A stretch of 64,000 nucleotides of DNA, from NCBI RefSeq assembly GCF_013177735.1, contig NZ_WOEZ01000074.1, positions 62,001-126,000 on the forward strand. Reading direction: 5' to 3'. Within the stretch, counting starts at the first letter, position 1. Each line of letters opens with the position of its first letter. The notes below the pieces were generated by a model that was not told the origin of the DNA, made no database searches, and saw nothing but the letters and a program-made list of their open reading frames with translations. The DNA comes from Paraburkholderia elongata. Its GTDB lineage: Bacteria > Pseudomonadota > Gammaproteobacteria > Burkholderiales > Burkholderiaceae. Below, one piece after another: positions 1 through 10,000 of this stretch. A program made the position numbers and the translations under genes.

Positions 1-101
1 ACACCATCCCGGGCGCACGGCTGCTCGGCAAACCGCTCGATATCTCGCAGCTGCGGTGCGAACTCGCGGCGTGGCTCGATCACACGGAGGCGGCTTCCTA
101 G
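1..101 (+). CDS. C-terminal end of a gene entering from upstream; receiver-like tail
   Basis: Only the last 32 codons are in the window, reading in the frame that begins at base 3 and stopping at TAG 99-101. The visible peptide contains LLGKPLDISQLR followed by an amphipathic helix and AAWLDH. The lysine-proline followed by a helix is how response-regulator receiver domains usually end, so this may be the tail of a hybrid kinase or a response regulator. With so little sequence the call is tentative. Confidence 0.35.
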   Translation, partial: TIPGARLLGKPLDISQLRCELAAWLDHTEAAS

Positions 102-135
102 CGCGCGTCCTTCACGCAACCAAACGACTCCGCCG

Positions 136-1059
136 ATGGACATCCGATGCGGCACCGCTGGCTGGACCGACAAGACGCTGATCGCCTGTAAGCGCTTTTA
201 TCCGCGCGGCAGCAGCAGCGCCGAAGCGAGGCTGCGTTTTTACGCGTCGCAGTTTCCGCTCGTTGAAGTCGATTCGGCCTACTACGCGATGCCATCGGCA
301 AGCAATGCGCAGTTGTGGACCGAACGCACGCCGGAAGGTTTCACATTCAACTTCAAGGCGTTTCGCCTTTTCACGGGGCATCAGACTTCGCCCGATGTGC
401 TGCCCAAAGACATTGCGATGGCGCTGCCGGAGGGCATCACCGGCCCGCGCAAAAAGAACGTCTATTACGGCGATCTGCCCGCCGAGATCCTCGACGAGCT
501 GTGGCGGCGCTATCTGGAAGCGCTCGAACCGCTACGCACGAGCGGCCGCCTCGGCGCGGTGCTGTTCCAGTTCGCACCGTGGATCACGCGCTCGCCGGAC
601 GGTCTCGCGCTCGTCGAAGAATGCCGGGCACGCATGACCGGCTACCTGATGGCCGCCGAATTCCGCAATCAGTCCTGGTTCGACGATCGGCACGCGCAAT
701 GGACACTCGACTTCTTGCGCGAGCGCAGCCTCGTCCATGTGATCGTCGACGCCCCGCCGGATGTGACGAACCGCGTGCACACCGTGTGGGAAGCGACGCA
801 TCCCGAACTCGCGATGGTGCGTCTACACGGTCGCAATACGCAGACGTGGAGCGCGGCGGGCGCGGCAAGTGCGGCCGATCGCTTCGATTACGACTACAGC
901 GACGCCGAACTGAGCGAACTGGCTCCGTCGATCCGCGCAATCGCGACCCGGGCGGGCCGTACCCACGTGATCTTCAACAACTGCTTCGAAGACCAGGGAC
1001 AGCGCAACGCGCGTTCGCTGATGACCATTCTGGGCAGCGATGTCACCTCGCTTGCGTAG
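136..1059 (+). CDS. DUF72 (YecE-like) family protein
   Basis: This 307-residue protein begins with the typical DUF72 opening, CGTAGWTD, and continues with VEVDSAYYAMPS, FNFKAFRLFTGH and the conserved interior AVLFQFAPW. The fold is a TIM-barrel-like domain of unknown biochemical role, expected to be cytosolic; length is normal for the family. Later conserved parts (AEFRNQSWF, MVRLHGRN, IFNNCFEDQGQRNA) are intact, so the gene appears functional. The start is the first ATG, with no strong ribosome binding site. Its last 74 bases recur, with five transitions, at 4458-4531, where a decayed insert ends. The family call is secure; function is unknown. Confidence 0.9.
   Translation: MDIRCGTAGWTDKTLIACKRFYPRGSSSAEARLRFYASQFPLVEVDSAYYAMPSASNAQLWTERTPEGFTFNFKAFRLFTGHQTSPDVLPKDIAMALPEGITGPRKKNVYYGDLPAEILDELWRRYLEALEPLRTSGRLGAVLFQFAPWITRSPDGLALVEECRARMTGYLMAAEFRNQSWFDDRHAQWTLDFLRERSLVHVIVDAPPDVTNRVHTVWEATHPELAMVRLHGRNTQTWSAAGAASAADRFDYDYSDAELSELAPSIRAIATRAGRTHVIFNNCFEDQGQRNARSLMTILGSDVTSLA
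986..1059 (+). repeat. Direct repeat copy 1: 3' end of the DUF72 gene
   Basis: The last 74 bases of the DUF72 gene, including its TAG, recur in the same orientation at 4458-4531. By hand alignment 69 of 74 positions agree. The five differences are all transitions: two silent, three changing M to T, T to A and S to P. The repeats bracket a block of degraded genes and an IS6-family scrap, as expected if a segment arrived with its own version of the gene end and displaced the resident one. Confidence 0.85.
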
Positions 1060-1089
1060 GCCCGACGGTCACGTTTGCGTGCGCACCGC

Positions 1090-1340
1090 TCACACACTCC
1101 ATACCGCATCGATCAGCGGAATCACCCAGACGAGCGACGGCAGCCAACCACGACGCGCGTCGACATCGGGCTCGGGCAGATCGAGCGCGGCGAACGCGAA
1201 CAGCGCGGCGTCGGGAATCACGCGTGCGAGACTCACCATCTTCACGATCGTGATCAACACGCCGAGCATGAAAACCTCGATCATTCCCCACGGTCGCACG
1301 AACTGGATCGCGTGCAGCGCAACCTCTTCAGCGTCAGCAG
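1090..1340 (-). pseudogene. Paraquat-inducible protein A (PqiA) fragment
   Basis: On the minus strand an open stretch reads ALHAIQFVRPWGMIEVFML and continues through a hydrophobic LITIVKMVSLARVIPDAALF. This matches the last membrane domain of PqiA-type inner-membrane proteins. There is no start codon in frame. A stop lies shortly upstream (about 1355-1365), and after AFAAL the reading drifts into an unrelated tail ending at 1090. The rest of the roughly 400-residue protein is missing. It is a remnant and not a working gene. Confidence 0.65.
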
Positions 1341-1445
1341 GCAGATCTCCGCATGCAGCGTCTTCAGGTCAACACGCGGTTTGCTTTCCTGCCGCGCGCA
1401 CCTGCGGTTTCCGCTGCCGCGTGGGTGGAGCCTGCCTGGTAAGCA

Positions 1446-2015
1446 TCATGGGCTCAGCCGGCTGATTTTCTGTCCCTGCACGCCGATTCCAGCCATCAAC
1501 CCAGACTGACCGAAGATGAACGCATAAACATCGGAGCGCGCGGTCGTGCTCGAAAAATCAGAGGCCATTCCCGACTCCGCGACAACAACGCTCGGCCCCG
1601 CACCGATCGACCATCCGTCACTACTGTTGTTCAGATAATTCAGCGCTGACGGCTTCATCAACACCATGGCCTCGGAGAAACTCTGCGCGCCCGCCTGCAG
1701 TCCGTACGACAGCGAGGTCGCATTGTAGTAGCCGAGCACATGTCCATCGGGCACGAACAGAACACCGTTGCCGCCGGAGCCGCCAATCAGCAGGCCAGCT
1801 TTCAAGATGCTCGGAAAGACAAGGACGCCCACCGAATGCGCGGCCACTTCCTTCGCACGGGGTGTTGTTGTGTACAGCGTGTTGAGCGCCGTGCGCGCTT
1901 CCTGTTCGAGGTCGGCACGCGATGAAGTGCTACTTGAAGAGCCGCCCATCCCCGAGCAGGCAGCGACGAACAGAAGCGGGAGCAATGCGGTCAGGCGAAG
2001 GGACTTGATTGACAT
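1446..2015 (-). CDS. SYLF (YSC84/DUF500) domain lipoprotein
   Basis: This 189-residue protein has a lipoprotein signal ending in FVAACSG, so it should be lipidated after export. A Ser-rich linker is followed by the SYLF domain: an LNTLYTTTPRAKEVAAHSVG helix, VLVFPSILKAGLLIGG, GHVLGYYNATSLSYGLQAGA and the C-terminal SDVYAFIFGQSGLMAGIGVQG. SYLF domains bind lipids in eukaryotes; bacterial members are secreted proteins of unknown role. The start follows AGGAAAG at a good distance. It is the only intact gene inside the otherwise decayed segment flanked by the DUF72-tail repeats, which may mean it was retained by selection. Confidence 0.85.
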   Translation of the reverse strand: MSIKSLRLTALLPLLFVAACSGMGGSSSSTSSRADLEQEARTALNTLYTTTPRAKEVAAHSVGVLVFPSILKAGLLIGGSGGNGVLFVPDGHVLGYYNATSLSYGLQAGAQSFSEAMVLMKPSALNYLNNSSDGWSIGAGPSVVVAESGMASDFSSTTARSDVYAFIFGQSGLMAGIGVQGQKISRLSP

Positions 2016-2123
2016 CGTGAGCTTTCCTTATTTTATCGGGCTGTACGCCCTCGCATGAAAGCTGCGAGGGTCAAGGCCTTTGATGAAATTGAAAATCGAA
2101 CAGCAATACCTCGCGCACCCGCG

Positions 2124-3001
2124 CTAGTGAGACGTCTCCTGAATGTCGTTAAGCTTCCAACTCTTGTCAAACCACGGTGCAAGCGGACCATACAGCCGGA
2201 AAATCGTCAGCCAGCTTTTTCCTGGTATGGTCTGAATCCAGTTGCTCTCCTTGCCTGAAGGTGCTTTGGGTCCGAAGTACAGGTCGACCGATCCGTCGGG
2301 GTTCTTCATGAGCCCCTTTTCACTTGAGAGGCTCGGGAACTGCTGGTCCGTCTGCAGCATCGAGCGGGTCTGCGTGTCGTACAGCACGACCGACCAGAAA
2401 TCCTTCACTGGCACGTTAGGCGAAACGTGGAGCGTGTAGTCCTTCGCGCCGTCGAACGGCTTACCCGTTGCGTCGTAATTTGCAGCGGCGTATTGCGAGC
2501 CGATGCCGGGCATCGCGATGACCATCGCGGGTGTATCGACTGTCGCCGCGTAGAAGAACATGGTCCGGGCGTCAAAGTTGCGGGCACCATTGTTGAGCCA
2601 TTCATAGCTTCCACCAACGAACGGCGTGTTCCAGTGCCGGTCGGGATAAATCAATACCGCTTTGTCGCGATTTGCGAAGTCGATTGCGCGCGCAGTTGCG
2701 TTACCAACCGCCACGGCGTCGGTGAGAATTTTTGTCATCCTCGCGTCCGGCGCGAACGGCTTATCTTTTTCCATCCCGATGGATGCAAAAAGTCCAGTCA
2801 TGTCAGGCCCATAAGAGCCTGCGGGCTCCTCCTGAATGATTTGATTCACCTCCTCGTAGAACTTGATGTCGTTCGCATGAACCGTGTTAATGATTGGCTG
2901 TTCTGTGGTTTGGCCAGAATGAGACCCGCAAGGGATGCCAGTACTGCGGCCCTAACCCACGTTGCGGCTTTCCTGTTCACGTCCGGCTCCGATTCGTCCA
3001 T
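2124..3001 (-). pseudogene. DUF1254/DUF1214 protein with internal deletion and frameshift
   Basis: The downstream part, from about 2910 to 2124, encodes the C-terminal half of a DUF1254/DUF1214 protein (INTVHANDIKFYEEVNQIIQ, then YPDRHWNTPFVGG, DYTLHVSPNVPVKDFWSVV, DGSVDLYFGPKAP). This frame has no credible start. In another frame an ATG at 3001 opens a short reading frame with a hydrophobic segment (AAVLASLAGLILA) that runs out of frame into the C-terminal half near 2925. I read this as the original signal peptide joined to the end of the gene by a deletion that removed most of the DUF1254 domain and shifted the frame. Confidence 0.7.
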
Positions 3002-3068
3002 GGGCGTTCATCGTTTTTTGCGGTACTGGAAATTTGAGGTGCCGTCGAATACCGACGAGTCTGTTTTC

Positions 3069-3361
3069 CTATTTGCCGAAAGTCATGTTCAGGCCGGCGA
3101 AAATAGTCCATTGTGGAACGCCGATGGGACCGACAGGTTCGATGGGAATGGTCGGCCGGAGAAGCAAGTCATTCGTATGTCCGCTGACCCCGAACAGGCT
3201 CGGGGTAAAGAAGTTCTGGATGTTGAATGACGCTGCCAGATTGAGCGGATTGTTGCTCTTGTTCGCGTCATCCGCCGGGCTTTGGGCGATAGCATTCCCC
3301 ATCGATAGGCAAGCAATAAGGCACACGCCGACTGGCGAAAAGCGAACATTGGCTTATTCAT
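3069..3361 (-). pseudogene. Outer-membrane transporter (phenol meta-pathway/SphA-like) with internal deletion
   Basis: The minus strand starts MNKPMFAFRQSACALL at 3361, but the signal peptide continues in another frame (ACLSMGNAIAQSPADD), a frameshift near 3320. After the signal, NPLNLAASFNIQNFFTPSLF and NDLLLRPTIPIEP resemble the N-terminus of the secreted beta-barrel 'transporter' family often found with DUF1254 genes. The reading then jumps to IFAGLNMTFGK, a typical C-terminal beta-strand. Only about 85 codons remain of a protein that is normally around 300 residues. It lies 67 bp upstream of the DUF1254 ruin on the same strand, so the two were probably co-transcribed. Confidence 0.6.
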
Positions 3362-4026
3362 TCCCTCGTCCTCTTACCTGGCTTCTTTGATATGTTTTCC
3401 CCACACTATCCAAGACATAAATTTCCAAACCGACCAGAAATTCAAGACAAGCAAATTCCCGCCGTAAGGATTGGCGCTCGATTCGACGATTAATCAGGGA
3501 TTGGCTTCAACTTCTGAAGTGGCGCCTAGCGCGTCTGCGCGAGACAAGATGCGAGTAACGGCGTGAGCAATCACAATTCACCTCTCCGGAAAATAGAACG
3601 TGTGCCATATGGCCACGTTGACGCACGCCTCATCACCATTACGATCTGGCTCTGGATACTAACAAAACCCCAAACGTGCTGGGGGATTATTTTTGAACAT
3701 AATTGAAAGCATGCGCGATGCATAAAGTGGCGTACTGGTTTTAAAACAATGCATATGTGATAGCGGCGATAGACAGAAAGACCCTGGCGAATGGCTCCCA
3801 CTTTCCGAAGTGTGTCAGGCGCTTCAGAGTCGGCAAAACGTTGCCTCATCATTCCCCCTCCAAACGAACGGCCCGGTACGCTCTGTTGCGTAATTTCTAT
3901 TGACGAAATTATTTTCGCAAACCTAACTAAATAATAAAATCAGACAGATTAAGTAAGGGGAAATATCAGCCTTTGTCGCAATAAACATGCGCCATGATGT
4001 TCGGACCGACATGAATATCTTAAAGC
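3362..4026. other. AT-rich stretch without a convincing gene
   Basis: This 665-base region is clearly poorer in GC than its surroundings. Only one open frame on the minus strand, 3571-3852 (93 codons), has a plausible ribosome binding site (GGAGGGG just before ATGATG). Its product has no motif I recognise and contains many Cys, His and Arg residues, as chance frames do. I see no RNA gene or promoter that I would defend. It is best seen as part of the decaying insert between the transporter ruin and the IS6 scrap. Confidence 0.5.
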
Positions 4027-4375
4027 TTGATGAAATTGCTGGATCCGGGCGTCGCGCGCGTGTTTAAACGCCCGCACTATCCGCTGGACGTAATCCTGAT
4101 GTGTGTGCCTTGGTACGAGGCCTACGGGCTGAGTCTGCGCAACATTGAAGAGATGATGGCTGAGCGGGGTATCGAGGTCGATCATTGGACCGCGCACCGC
4201 TGGGCTATCAAGCTGCTACCGGTCCTGGAGAAGGCGTTTTGCCGTCGCAACCGACCGGAACGGCGAACCCGGAACGGTCACGATCGACGAATGCCGAGTG
4301 AACTTCGCTGAGCTGGAGGCCCTCAATAAAGCTCGACGGCGGCCTGAAACCCGAACGAATGAAGGTGCATTGTAA
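4027..4375 (+). mobile_element. IS6-family transposase remnant
   Basis: The first 80 codons (MKLLDPGVARVFKRPHYPLD, ILMCVPWYEAYGLSLRNIEE, MMAERGIEVDHWTAHRWAIK) match the N-terminus of IS6-family transposases. The reading then leaves frame near 4245. A second piece, GEPGTVTIDECRVNFAELEALN, continues in another frame and resembles the later catalytic region (normally TIDKSGAN). The segment holding the first catalytic aspartate is deleted, and the end breaks off at a stop near 4375. No terminal inverted repeats were found. It cannot encode an active transposase, but it marks past mobile DNA at the right edge of the degraded insert. Confidence 0.8.
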
Positions 4376-4457
4376 GATCTACTGCGTCGGCGCCACCCCG
4401 TTGCAATCGAGCGTCGAAAAATCTCGCCCCAGTTGCCACCAACTCAAAGTGCCGAGC

Positions 4458-4531
4458 TCGAAGACCAGGGGCAGCGCAACGCGCGTTCGCTGACGACCAT
4501 TCTGGGTAGCGATGTCGCCCCGCTTGCGTAG
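4458..4531 (+). repeat. Direct repeat copy 2: orphan DUF72 gene tail
   Basis: Second copy of the DUF72 3' end, matching 986-1059 at 69 of 74 bases with the stop codon preserved. No DUF72 coding sequence precedes it; immediately upstream is the IS6 scrap. It may be the original resident gene end, left behind when the upstream segment was inserted. The region after the stop differs from that after copy 1. Confidence 0.85.
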
Positions 4532-4700
4532 TCTCAGCAGGCACGATTGCGGCCGGTCTTGCGATTTGCTTTCAATGCCGGCCAGCATCCATATTGTGAC
4601 CGTTTGCATCGCGCTTTTTATCCCGCTGCCGATAATGCAGCTTATATTGATGTTAGCAGCCGCGTTTTGCGCGGCACTTCTTCTAGCCACGAGAACCATC

Positions 4701-4967
4701 ATGCCCGCCCAACACGACGAAGTCCCCACTGCCAACACCAAGCCGAGCAAGGCAAAACGCAAGGATCTGTCCATGGTGTCGCGCAATCTTCTGATGGTTG
4801 TGGTCGGCGCCGTGGTCTTCGCGATCGTTGCGACGGTCGTGCTCTACGAGCCGATCACTTACGGCGACGAGATTCCCAACTTCGGCATCATTCTCATGAT
4901 GACCGTGCCGATTATCGCGGGCGTGGCCTTCCGGGTGGGACTGGATGCGTGGCTGGATAAGGAGTGA
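4701..4967 (+). CDS. Small two-helix membrane protein
   Basis: The predicted 88-residue protein starts MPAQHDEVPTANTKPSKAKR, a charged cytosolic tail. Two hydrophobic helices follow (LLMVVVGAVVFAIVATVVLY and IILMMTVPIIAGVAFRVGL), ending in WLDKE. I do not recognise the family. An open frame extends upstream to 4512, but that start lies in the duplicated DUF72 tail, so the internal ATG at 4701 is preferred. The 3' end overlaps the convergent sensor kinase gene by 56 bases. Codon use fits the host. Function unknown. Confidence 0.6.
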   Translation: MPAQHDEVPTANTKPSKAKRKDLSMVSRNLLMVVVGAVVFAIVATVVLYEPITYGDEIPNFGIILMMTVPIIAGVAFRVGLDAWLDKE

Positions 4968-6303
4968 GCGGCAACACCACCCACACCTCCAAGCCGCCGC
5001 CCTCGCGCGCATGAAACTGCAGGCTGCCGCCGTGCAGCCGCGCAATTCGCTCAACAATCGCTAGCCCGAGCCCCGTACCGCCGCTATGCGCGCGAGCATT
5101 GCGGCCACGCTGAAACGGCGCCTTCAGCTGTTCCAACTCCTCTGCCGAAAGCCCTTTGCCTCGATCGCCGACCGCGACATACACGGCTTCGCCCGTGGCC
5201 CAACTCCGCACGGCGAGCCCGCTGCCGCCATAGACGATCGCGTTCTGCATGAGGTTCATCAGGAGCCGCATCATGCTGATCGGCCGGTACGCAACCGCGG
5301 GCAAAACCGCGAGCGACAGCGCAAATTCGTGACCCAGCCCAGCGAAATCGCCGGCGAGCCGTTCGATCAACGCATTGAGATCACCGGGCTCGGCCGCTTC
5401 ACGCTCGCCGCTGCCCGCGTAATCCATGAACTGCTGCAAGATCGTCTCGATCTGGTCCAGATAGGACTCGGCGGCGACGACAAAGCTGCTGTCGCTGCCG
5501 TCCGGCATCGCCATGGCCATCGAGAGCCGCAGTTTGGTGAGCGGCGTGCGGATGTCGTGCGAGATGCCCGCCAGCATCAGCGCGCGCGTCGCCTCGGCTT
5601 GCTGCAACGCATGCGTCATCTGATTGAATGCGCTGCTTACCGTGGCGATCTCGGTCGGACCGTCGGTCGGCAACGGCGCGGGCGTTTCGCCGGCTCTCAC
5701 GCGGCGCGCCGCCCGCGTCCACTGCTGGAGCGGCTGGTTGAGGTGGCGCTGGATCACGTAGCCGGTCAGCGCCGCCAGTGCGCCCAAACCGAGCGACAGC
5801 AGGATCGCGGCGTCGAGTCCGGCGCCTTGCGCGTCCTCCGGAATCGGCAGCGCGATCCAGTATGGCACGTGCGGCGCATCGGCCGGCGCATGCATGCGAA
5901 TCCACAACCGTTGACCGCCTTCGGACTGCCAGAGCGCGGGCATGTCGGCAGGCAGATGCTCGCGCAAGCTGTCGAGAAACACGTTGCGCTGATAAGTGCG
6001 ATAGGCGCGCATCAGACTCGGCGGCGGTTCTGCGGCGGCTTCGGCGGGTAGTTGCGCGCGAGCGTCGAGGCGTGCGGTCAATTCGGCGCGCGCGCCTGGC
6101 GGCGTAGCCCGAAGCAGGCTATCGAGCGTCATCACATAGGTGGCGAACACCGCGCCCGCCCGCTCGACGCGGGGCCGCTGCACGTAATGCAGCAACACGC
6201 CGAGCGCACAGACCTGGCTCAACATCACCAGCACGATCAGCAAGACGATATTGCGCGCCAACAGCGTTTTCGGCAGCGCCCTCCGCAGCCACGCGCGTGT
6301 CAT
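4912..6303 (-). CDS. Sensor histidine kinase (EnvZ-type), last gene of efflux operon 1
   Basis: This 463-residue inner-membrane kinase has a first membrane helix at about 17-40 (NIVLLIVLVMLSQVCALGVL), a periplasmic domain, and a second helix near 165-187. A HAMP linker and dimerisation helix carry the phosphoacceptor histidine in LAGISHDIRTPLTKLR. The ATP-binding domain shows the N box (LMNLMQNAIVYG), G1 (VGDRGKGLS) and G2 (GGTGLGLAIVERI). The start was moved to the ATG at 6303 because it overlaps the regulator's TGA (ATGA), implying translational coupling. It presumably senses a pump substrate or envelope stress and phosphorylates the adjacent regulator. Confidence 0.88.
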   Translation of the reverse strand: MTRAWLRRALPKTLLARNIVLLIVLVMLSQVCALGVLLHYVQRPRVERAGAVFATYVMTLDSLLRATPPGARAELTARLDARAQLPAEAAAEPPPSLMRAYRTYQRNVFLDSLREHLPADMPALWQSEGGQRLWIRMHAPADAPHVPYWIALPIPEDAQGAGLDAAILLSLGLGALAALTGYVIQRHLNQPLQQWTRAARRVRAGETPAPLPTDGPTEIATVSSAFNQMTHALQQAEATRALMLAGISHDIRTPLTKLRLSMAMAMPDGSDSSFVVAAESYLDQIETILQQFMDYAGSGEREAAEPGDLNALIERLAGDFAGLGHEFALSLAVLPAVAYRPISMMRLLMNLMQNAIVYGGSGLAVRSWATGEAVYVAVGDRGKGLSAEELEQLKAPFQRGRNARAHSGGTGLGLAIVERIARLHGGSLQFHAREGGGLEVWVVLPLTPYPATHPVPPGRPRPR

Positions 6304-7013
6304 GAGTCGACGTCCGCGATCAGCATGTAGCCCACGCCCCATACGGTCTTGATGAAGCGCGGCTTCGACGGGTCGTCCTCGACGATCTGCCTGAGCCGCA
6401 GCACCTGCACGTCGATGCTGCGATCAAGCGCATCGTGCTCACGCCCACGGGCGCGCGCCAGCAGATTGTCACGACTCACGGGCCGGTTCGGCGAGGAAGC
6501 CAGCGCGACGAGCAGCAGCATCTGCGCCGAATGAATCTCCAGCAGTTCGCCGGCGCGCGACAACTGCTGCTTGCCGACGTCGAGACTGAAATCGCCGAAG
6601 CGCACGCTCTGCGAGGTCACGGTGACATCGCCCGAGGCCATCTTCTGGCGGCGCAGCAGCGCATTGATCCGCGCCACCAGTTCACGCGGCAGGAACGGTT
6701 TGGCGAGGTAGTCGTCGGCACCGGTTTCGAGGCCGACCACCTTGTCGAGCGGATCGCCTTTGGCGGTCAGCATCAGGATCGGCAACGTCTGCCCCTGCGC
6801 GCGCAAACGGGCGCAGATGGCGAGGCCGTCTTCTTCGCCGATCATCAGATCGAGCACCAGCAGATCGAACGGCTCGCGCTCCAGATAACGGTCGAGCCGT
6901 TTGCCGTCCTCGGCGATCCGTACGTCGAAGCCCTGGCCGCGCAGGAAACGCTGCAGCATGTTGCGCAGTTCGGCTTCGTCGTCGAGCACGATGATTTTGG
7001 CGGGGCGATCCAT
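6300..7013 (-). CDS. OmpR-family response regulator of efflux operon 1
   Basis: This 237-residue protein has an N-terminal receiver with acidic residues (IVLDDEAEL), the phosphorylated aspartate in LLVLDLMIGEEDG, a conserved threonine in ILMLTAKGD and the lysine in DYLAKPFLPREL. A C-terminal winged-helix domain follows (RSIDVQVLRLRQIVEDDP, FIKTVWGVGYML). The ATG at 7013 has GAGGAG at the right distance. It starts 16 bases after the RND pump stop and overlaps the kinase start by four bases. It most likely controls the pump operon itself, though no binding site was identified. Confidence 0.9.
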   Translation of the reverse strand: MDRPAKIIVLDDEAELRNMLQRFLRGQGFDVRIAEDGKRLDRYLEREPFDLLVLDLMIGEEDGLAICARLRAQGQTLPILMLTAKGDPLDKVVGLETGADDYLAKPFLPRELVARINALLRRQKMASGDVTVTSQSVRFGDFSLDVGKQQLSRAGELLEIHSAQMLLLVALASSPNRPVSRDNLLARARGREHDALDRSIDVQVLRLRQIVEDDPSKPRFIKTVWGVGYMLIADVDS

Positions 7014-7029
7014 ACGAAAGCTCCTCGGT

Positions 7030-10000
7030 TTAAGCGTCGGGCGGTGTATGCCGCGCCGCGTGCCGTTCGGCCTGGCGCTGCAACAGCACGTAGAATGACG
7101 GGATGAACAATACGGCGATGCACGTTGAAGCAAGCATCCCCGAAAATACCGCAATGCCAAGCGAACGGCGTGCGCTCGCACTCGCGCCGGTGGCGATCAC
7201 CAGGGGCACCACGCCGAGAATGAACGCGAACGAGGTCATCATGATCGGCCGGAACCGCAGACGCGCCGCTTCCACCGCGGCCTCGGCGATGCCGACGCCC
7301 TGCGCGCGCAGATGCCGTGCGAATTCGACGATCAGAATCGCGTTCTTCGCCGACAGCGCGATCAGCAGCACGAGGCCGATCTGTGTGTACAGGTTGTTGG
7401 CCGCACCGAGCGCGGCAAGCGTACCGGCTGTTCCGAGCAACGCCATCGGCACGGCGAGCACCACCGCCACCGGCAGCAACCAGCTTTCATATTGAGCGGC
7501 GAGCACGCAGAACACCAGCAACACGGCCACGGCAAACACCCAATATGCCGAATTGCCGACCAGTTTCTCCTGATACGACATCGCGGTCCATTCGTAACCG
7601 ATGCCGGCGGGCAGCACACGCGCGGCCTCCTGCTCGAACGCGGCGATCGCCTGGCCGGTGCTATAGCCGTTCGCCGGATTGCCGTTGATGGCCGCAGCCG
7701 GCGCCAGGTTGTACAGCGTCGCCACTGCGGGGCCTACGCTCGGATGGGCGTCGATGAAGGTGCCCAGTTCGACCATATGGCCGCTGTTGCTGCGAATCTG
7801 CAACCGGCGAATGTCGTCGGTTTCGCGGCGAAACGCGCCGTCGGCCTGCACAAACACGGGGAACGTATGGTTGAACGTCGTGAACTGGTTCACATAGCTC
7901 GAGCCCACGTAATCCTGCAACAGGTCGAACACATTGCCGACCGGCACTTGCAGCGACTCGGCCTTGGCGCGATCGAGCGTGAGTTCGACGGTCGGCACCG
8001 ACGCGCGAAACGGGCTGAACACACGCTGCAGTTCGGGCCGCTTCGAGACGTTGGCGATCAGCGCGTCGGTGGCATCCTGCAAGCGCTGATAGTTCTGCGA
8101 GCCGTCCGTGAGCATCACCTGCATCTGCACGCCGCCGCTATTGCCGAGGCCCTGGATCGGCGGCGGCACGATCACCACAGAGCGCACGTCAGGCAGTTTC
8201 GCGAGTTCGCTATTCATGCGCAAATATAGCGAGCGCAGGTCCTCGTCTTTGCCGCGCTTGCTCCAGTCGTCAAGCGTGACGTAGATTAGCGCGGAATTTG
8301 GCAGCGATGCGTTGTTATCGAGTGGCGAGATGCCGCCGATCGACACCACGTGGCTCACGCCAGGAATCGCGCCAATGCGCTTTTCTATCTGTGCGCTCGC
8401 CTCGCGGGTGCGCGCAAGCGATGCGGCATCCGCCAGTTGCGCGGCGATCAGGATATAGCCCTGGTCTTCGAGCGGAATGAAGCTGGTGGGCACCCGTGTC
8501 AGCAGAAATGCAGACGACGCCCCGAGCAGCAGCGCGATGACGAGCGCCAGCCTGGAGTGCTGCACGAACCACGAAACGATGCGCACATAGATCTTTTCGA
8601 CGCGGGCGTATCCCTTGTCGAACACGCGATACACGATGTTCGGTTTGCCGGGCCGCGCGTGCCGCAACCAGCGCGCGCTCTGCACCGGCTTCAGCGTCAC
8701 CGCGTTGATCGCGCTGATGATGGTCGTTGCGACCACAACCAGCGCGAACTGCCGATACATCTGGCCGGTAACGCCGCCGAGAAACGCCGACGGCAGGAAC
8801 ACCGAGATCAGCACCAGCGTGATGCCGACGATCGGTCCGAGCAACTCGTGCATCGCGTCGATGGCGGCCTGCTTCGGCGTCTTGCCCTGCTCGATATGCT
8901 GCGTAATCCCTTCGACCACCACGATCGCGTCGTCCACCACGATGCCGATTGCCAGCACGATCGCGAACAGCGTCAGCAGATTGATCGAGAAGCCGAGCAT
9001 GTAGATCGCGCCGAACGTGCCAATGATCGTCACCGGAATGGTCGTGGCGGGCACGAGCATCGCGCGCCAGTTCTGCAGAAACAGCAGGATCACCGCGAGT
9101 ACCAGTAGCGCGGCCTCGAACAGCGTCTTGTACACGTCGATTACCGACTGCCGCACGAAGGTCGTCGTATCGAACGGCAATTGATAGCTGACGCCCTTCG
9201 GCATGTCTTTGGCCAGCCGTGCCATGGTCGCCTTCACGGCATTGCCCACTTCCAGTGCGTTGGCTTCGGGCAGTTGATAGATGGCGATGCCCGCAGCGGA
9301 TTTGCCGTCGATATTGAAGAATTGTCCGTAACTCGAGGAGCCCAGTTCGGTATGACCCACATCGCGAATGCGCACGAAGTGGCCACCGTTATTCGGATCG
9401 GCTTTGACGATGATGTCGTCGAACTCGTGCGGATCGGAGAGCGCGCCCTGCATCGTCACCGTGAGCTGGAACGCCTGGCCGGCGGCGTTCGGCTCGGAAC
9501 CGAGCTGGCCCGCGCTCACGTCCTTGCTTTGACTCTGGATCGCCTGCATCACATCGGCTGCGGTCAGATAGCGCTCGCTCAGCTTCTGCGGATCGAGCCA
9601 CACGCGCATGCTGTACTGGCCCGTGCCGAACACGGTGACGTCGCCGACACCCGGCAAACGCGCCAGTGTGTCGCGCAGATAGATCACCGCGTAATTGCTC
9701 AGGAACAGCGTGTCGTATTTCGGATCCGGAGATTGCAGCGTGTACAACTGCAGGATCGCCGTGGAGCGCTTACGCACGGTCACACCCTGCTGCTGCACTG
9801 CTTGCGGCAATTGCGCGGTGGCGGCCGACACGCGGTTTTGCACCAGCACCTGGGCTTTATCGACGTCCGTCCCGACCGCGAAGGTGACGGTGAGTGTGTA
9901 GGTGCCGTCGTTCGTGCTGGTCGACTGCATGTAAAGCGCGTTTTCCACGCCATTGACCTGCGTTTCGATCGGCAGCGCCACGCGATCGATCACGGTCGCG

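Noticed and set aside
3571..3852. Hypothetical gene with good RBS
   Set aside because: No motif, odd composition and location in a decaying AT-rich region; described but not called as a gene.
986..4531. tRNA-type attachment site for the insert
   Set aside because: The flanking repeat is the end of a protein gene, no tRNA or integrase is present, and copies differ too much for a fresh att duplication.
4512..4700. Longer start for the small membrane protein (151 codons)
   Set aside because: The extension begins within the duplicated DUF72 tail; the first 63 residues look accidental.
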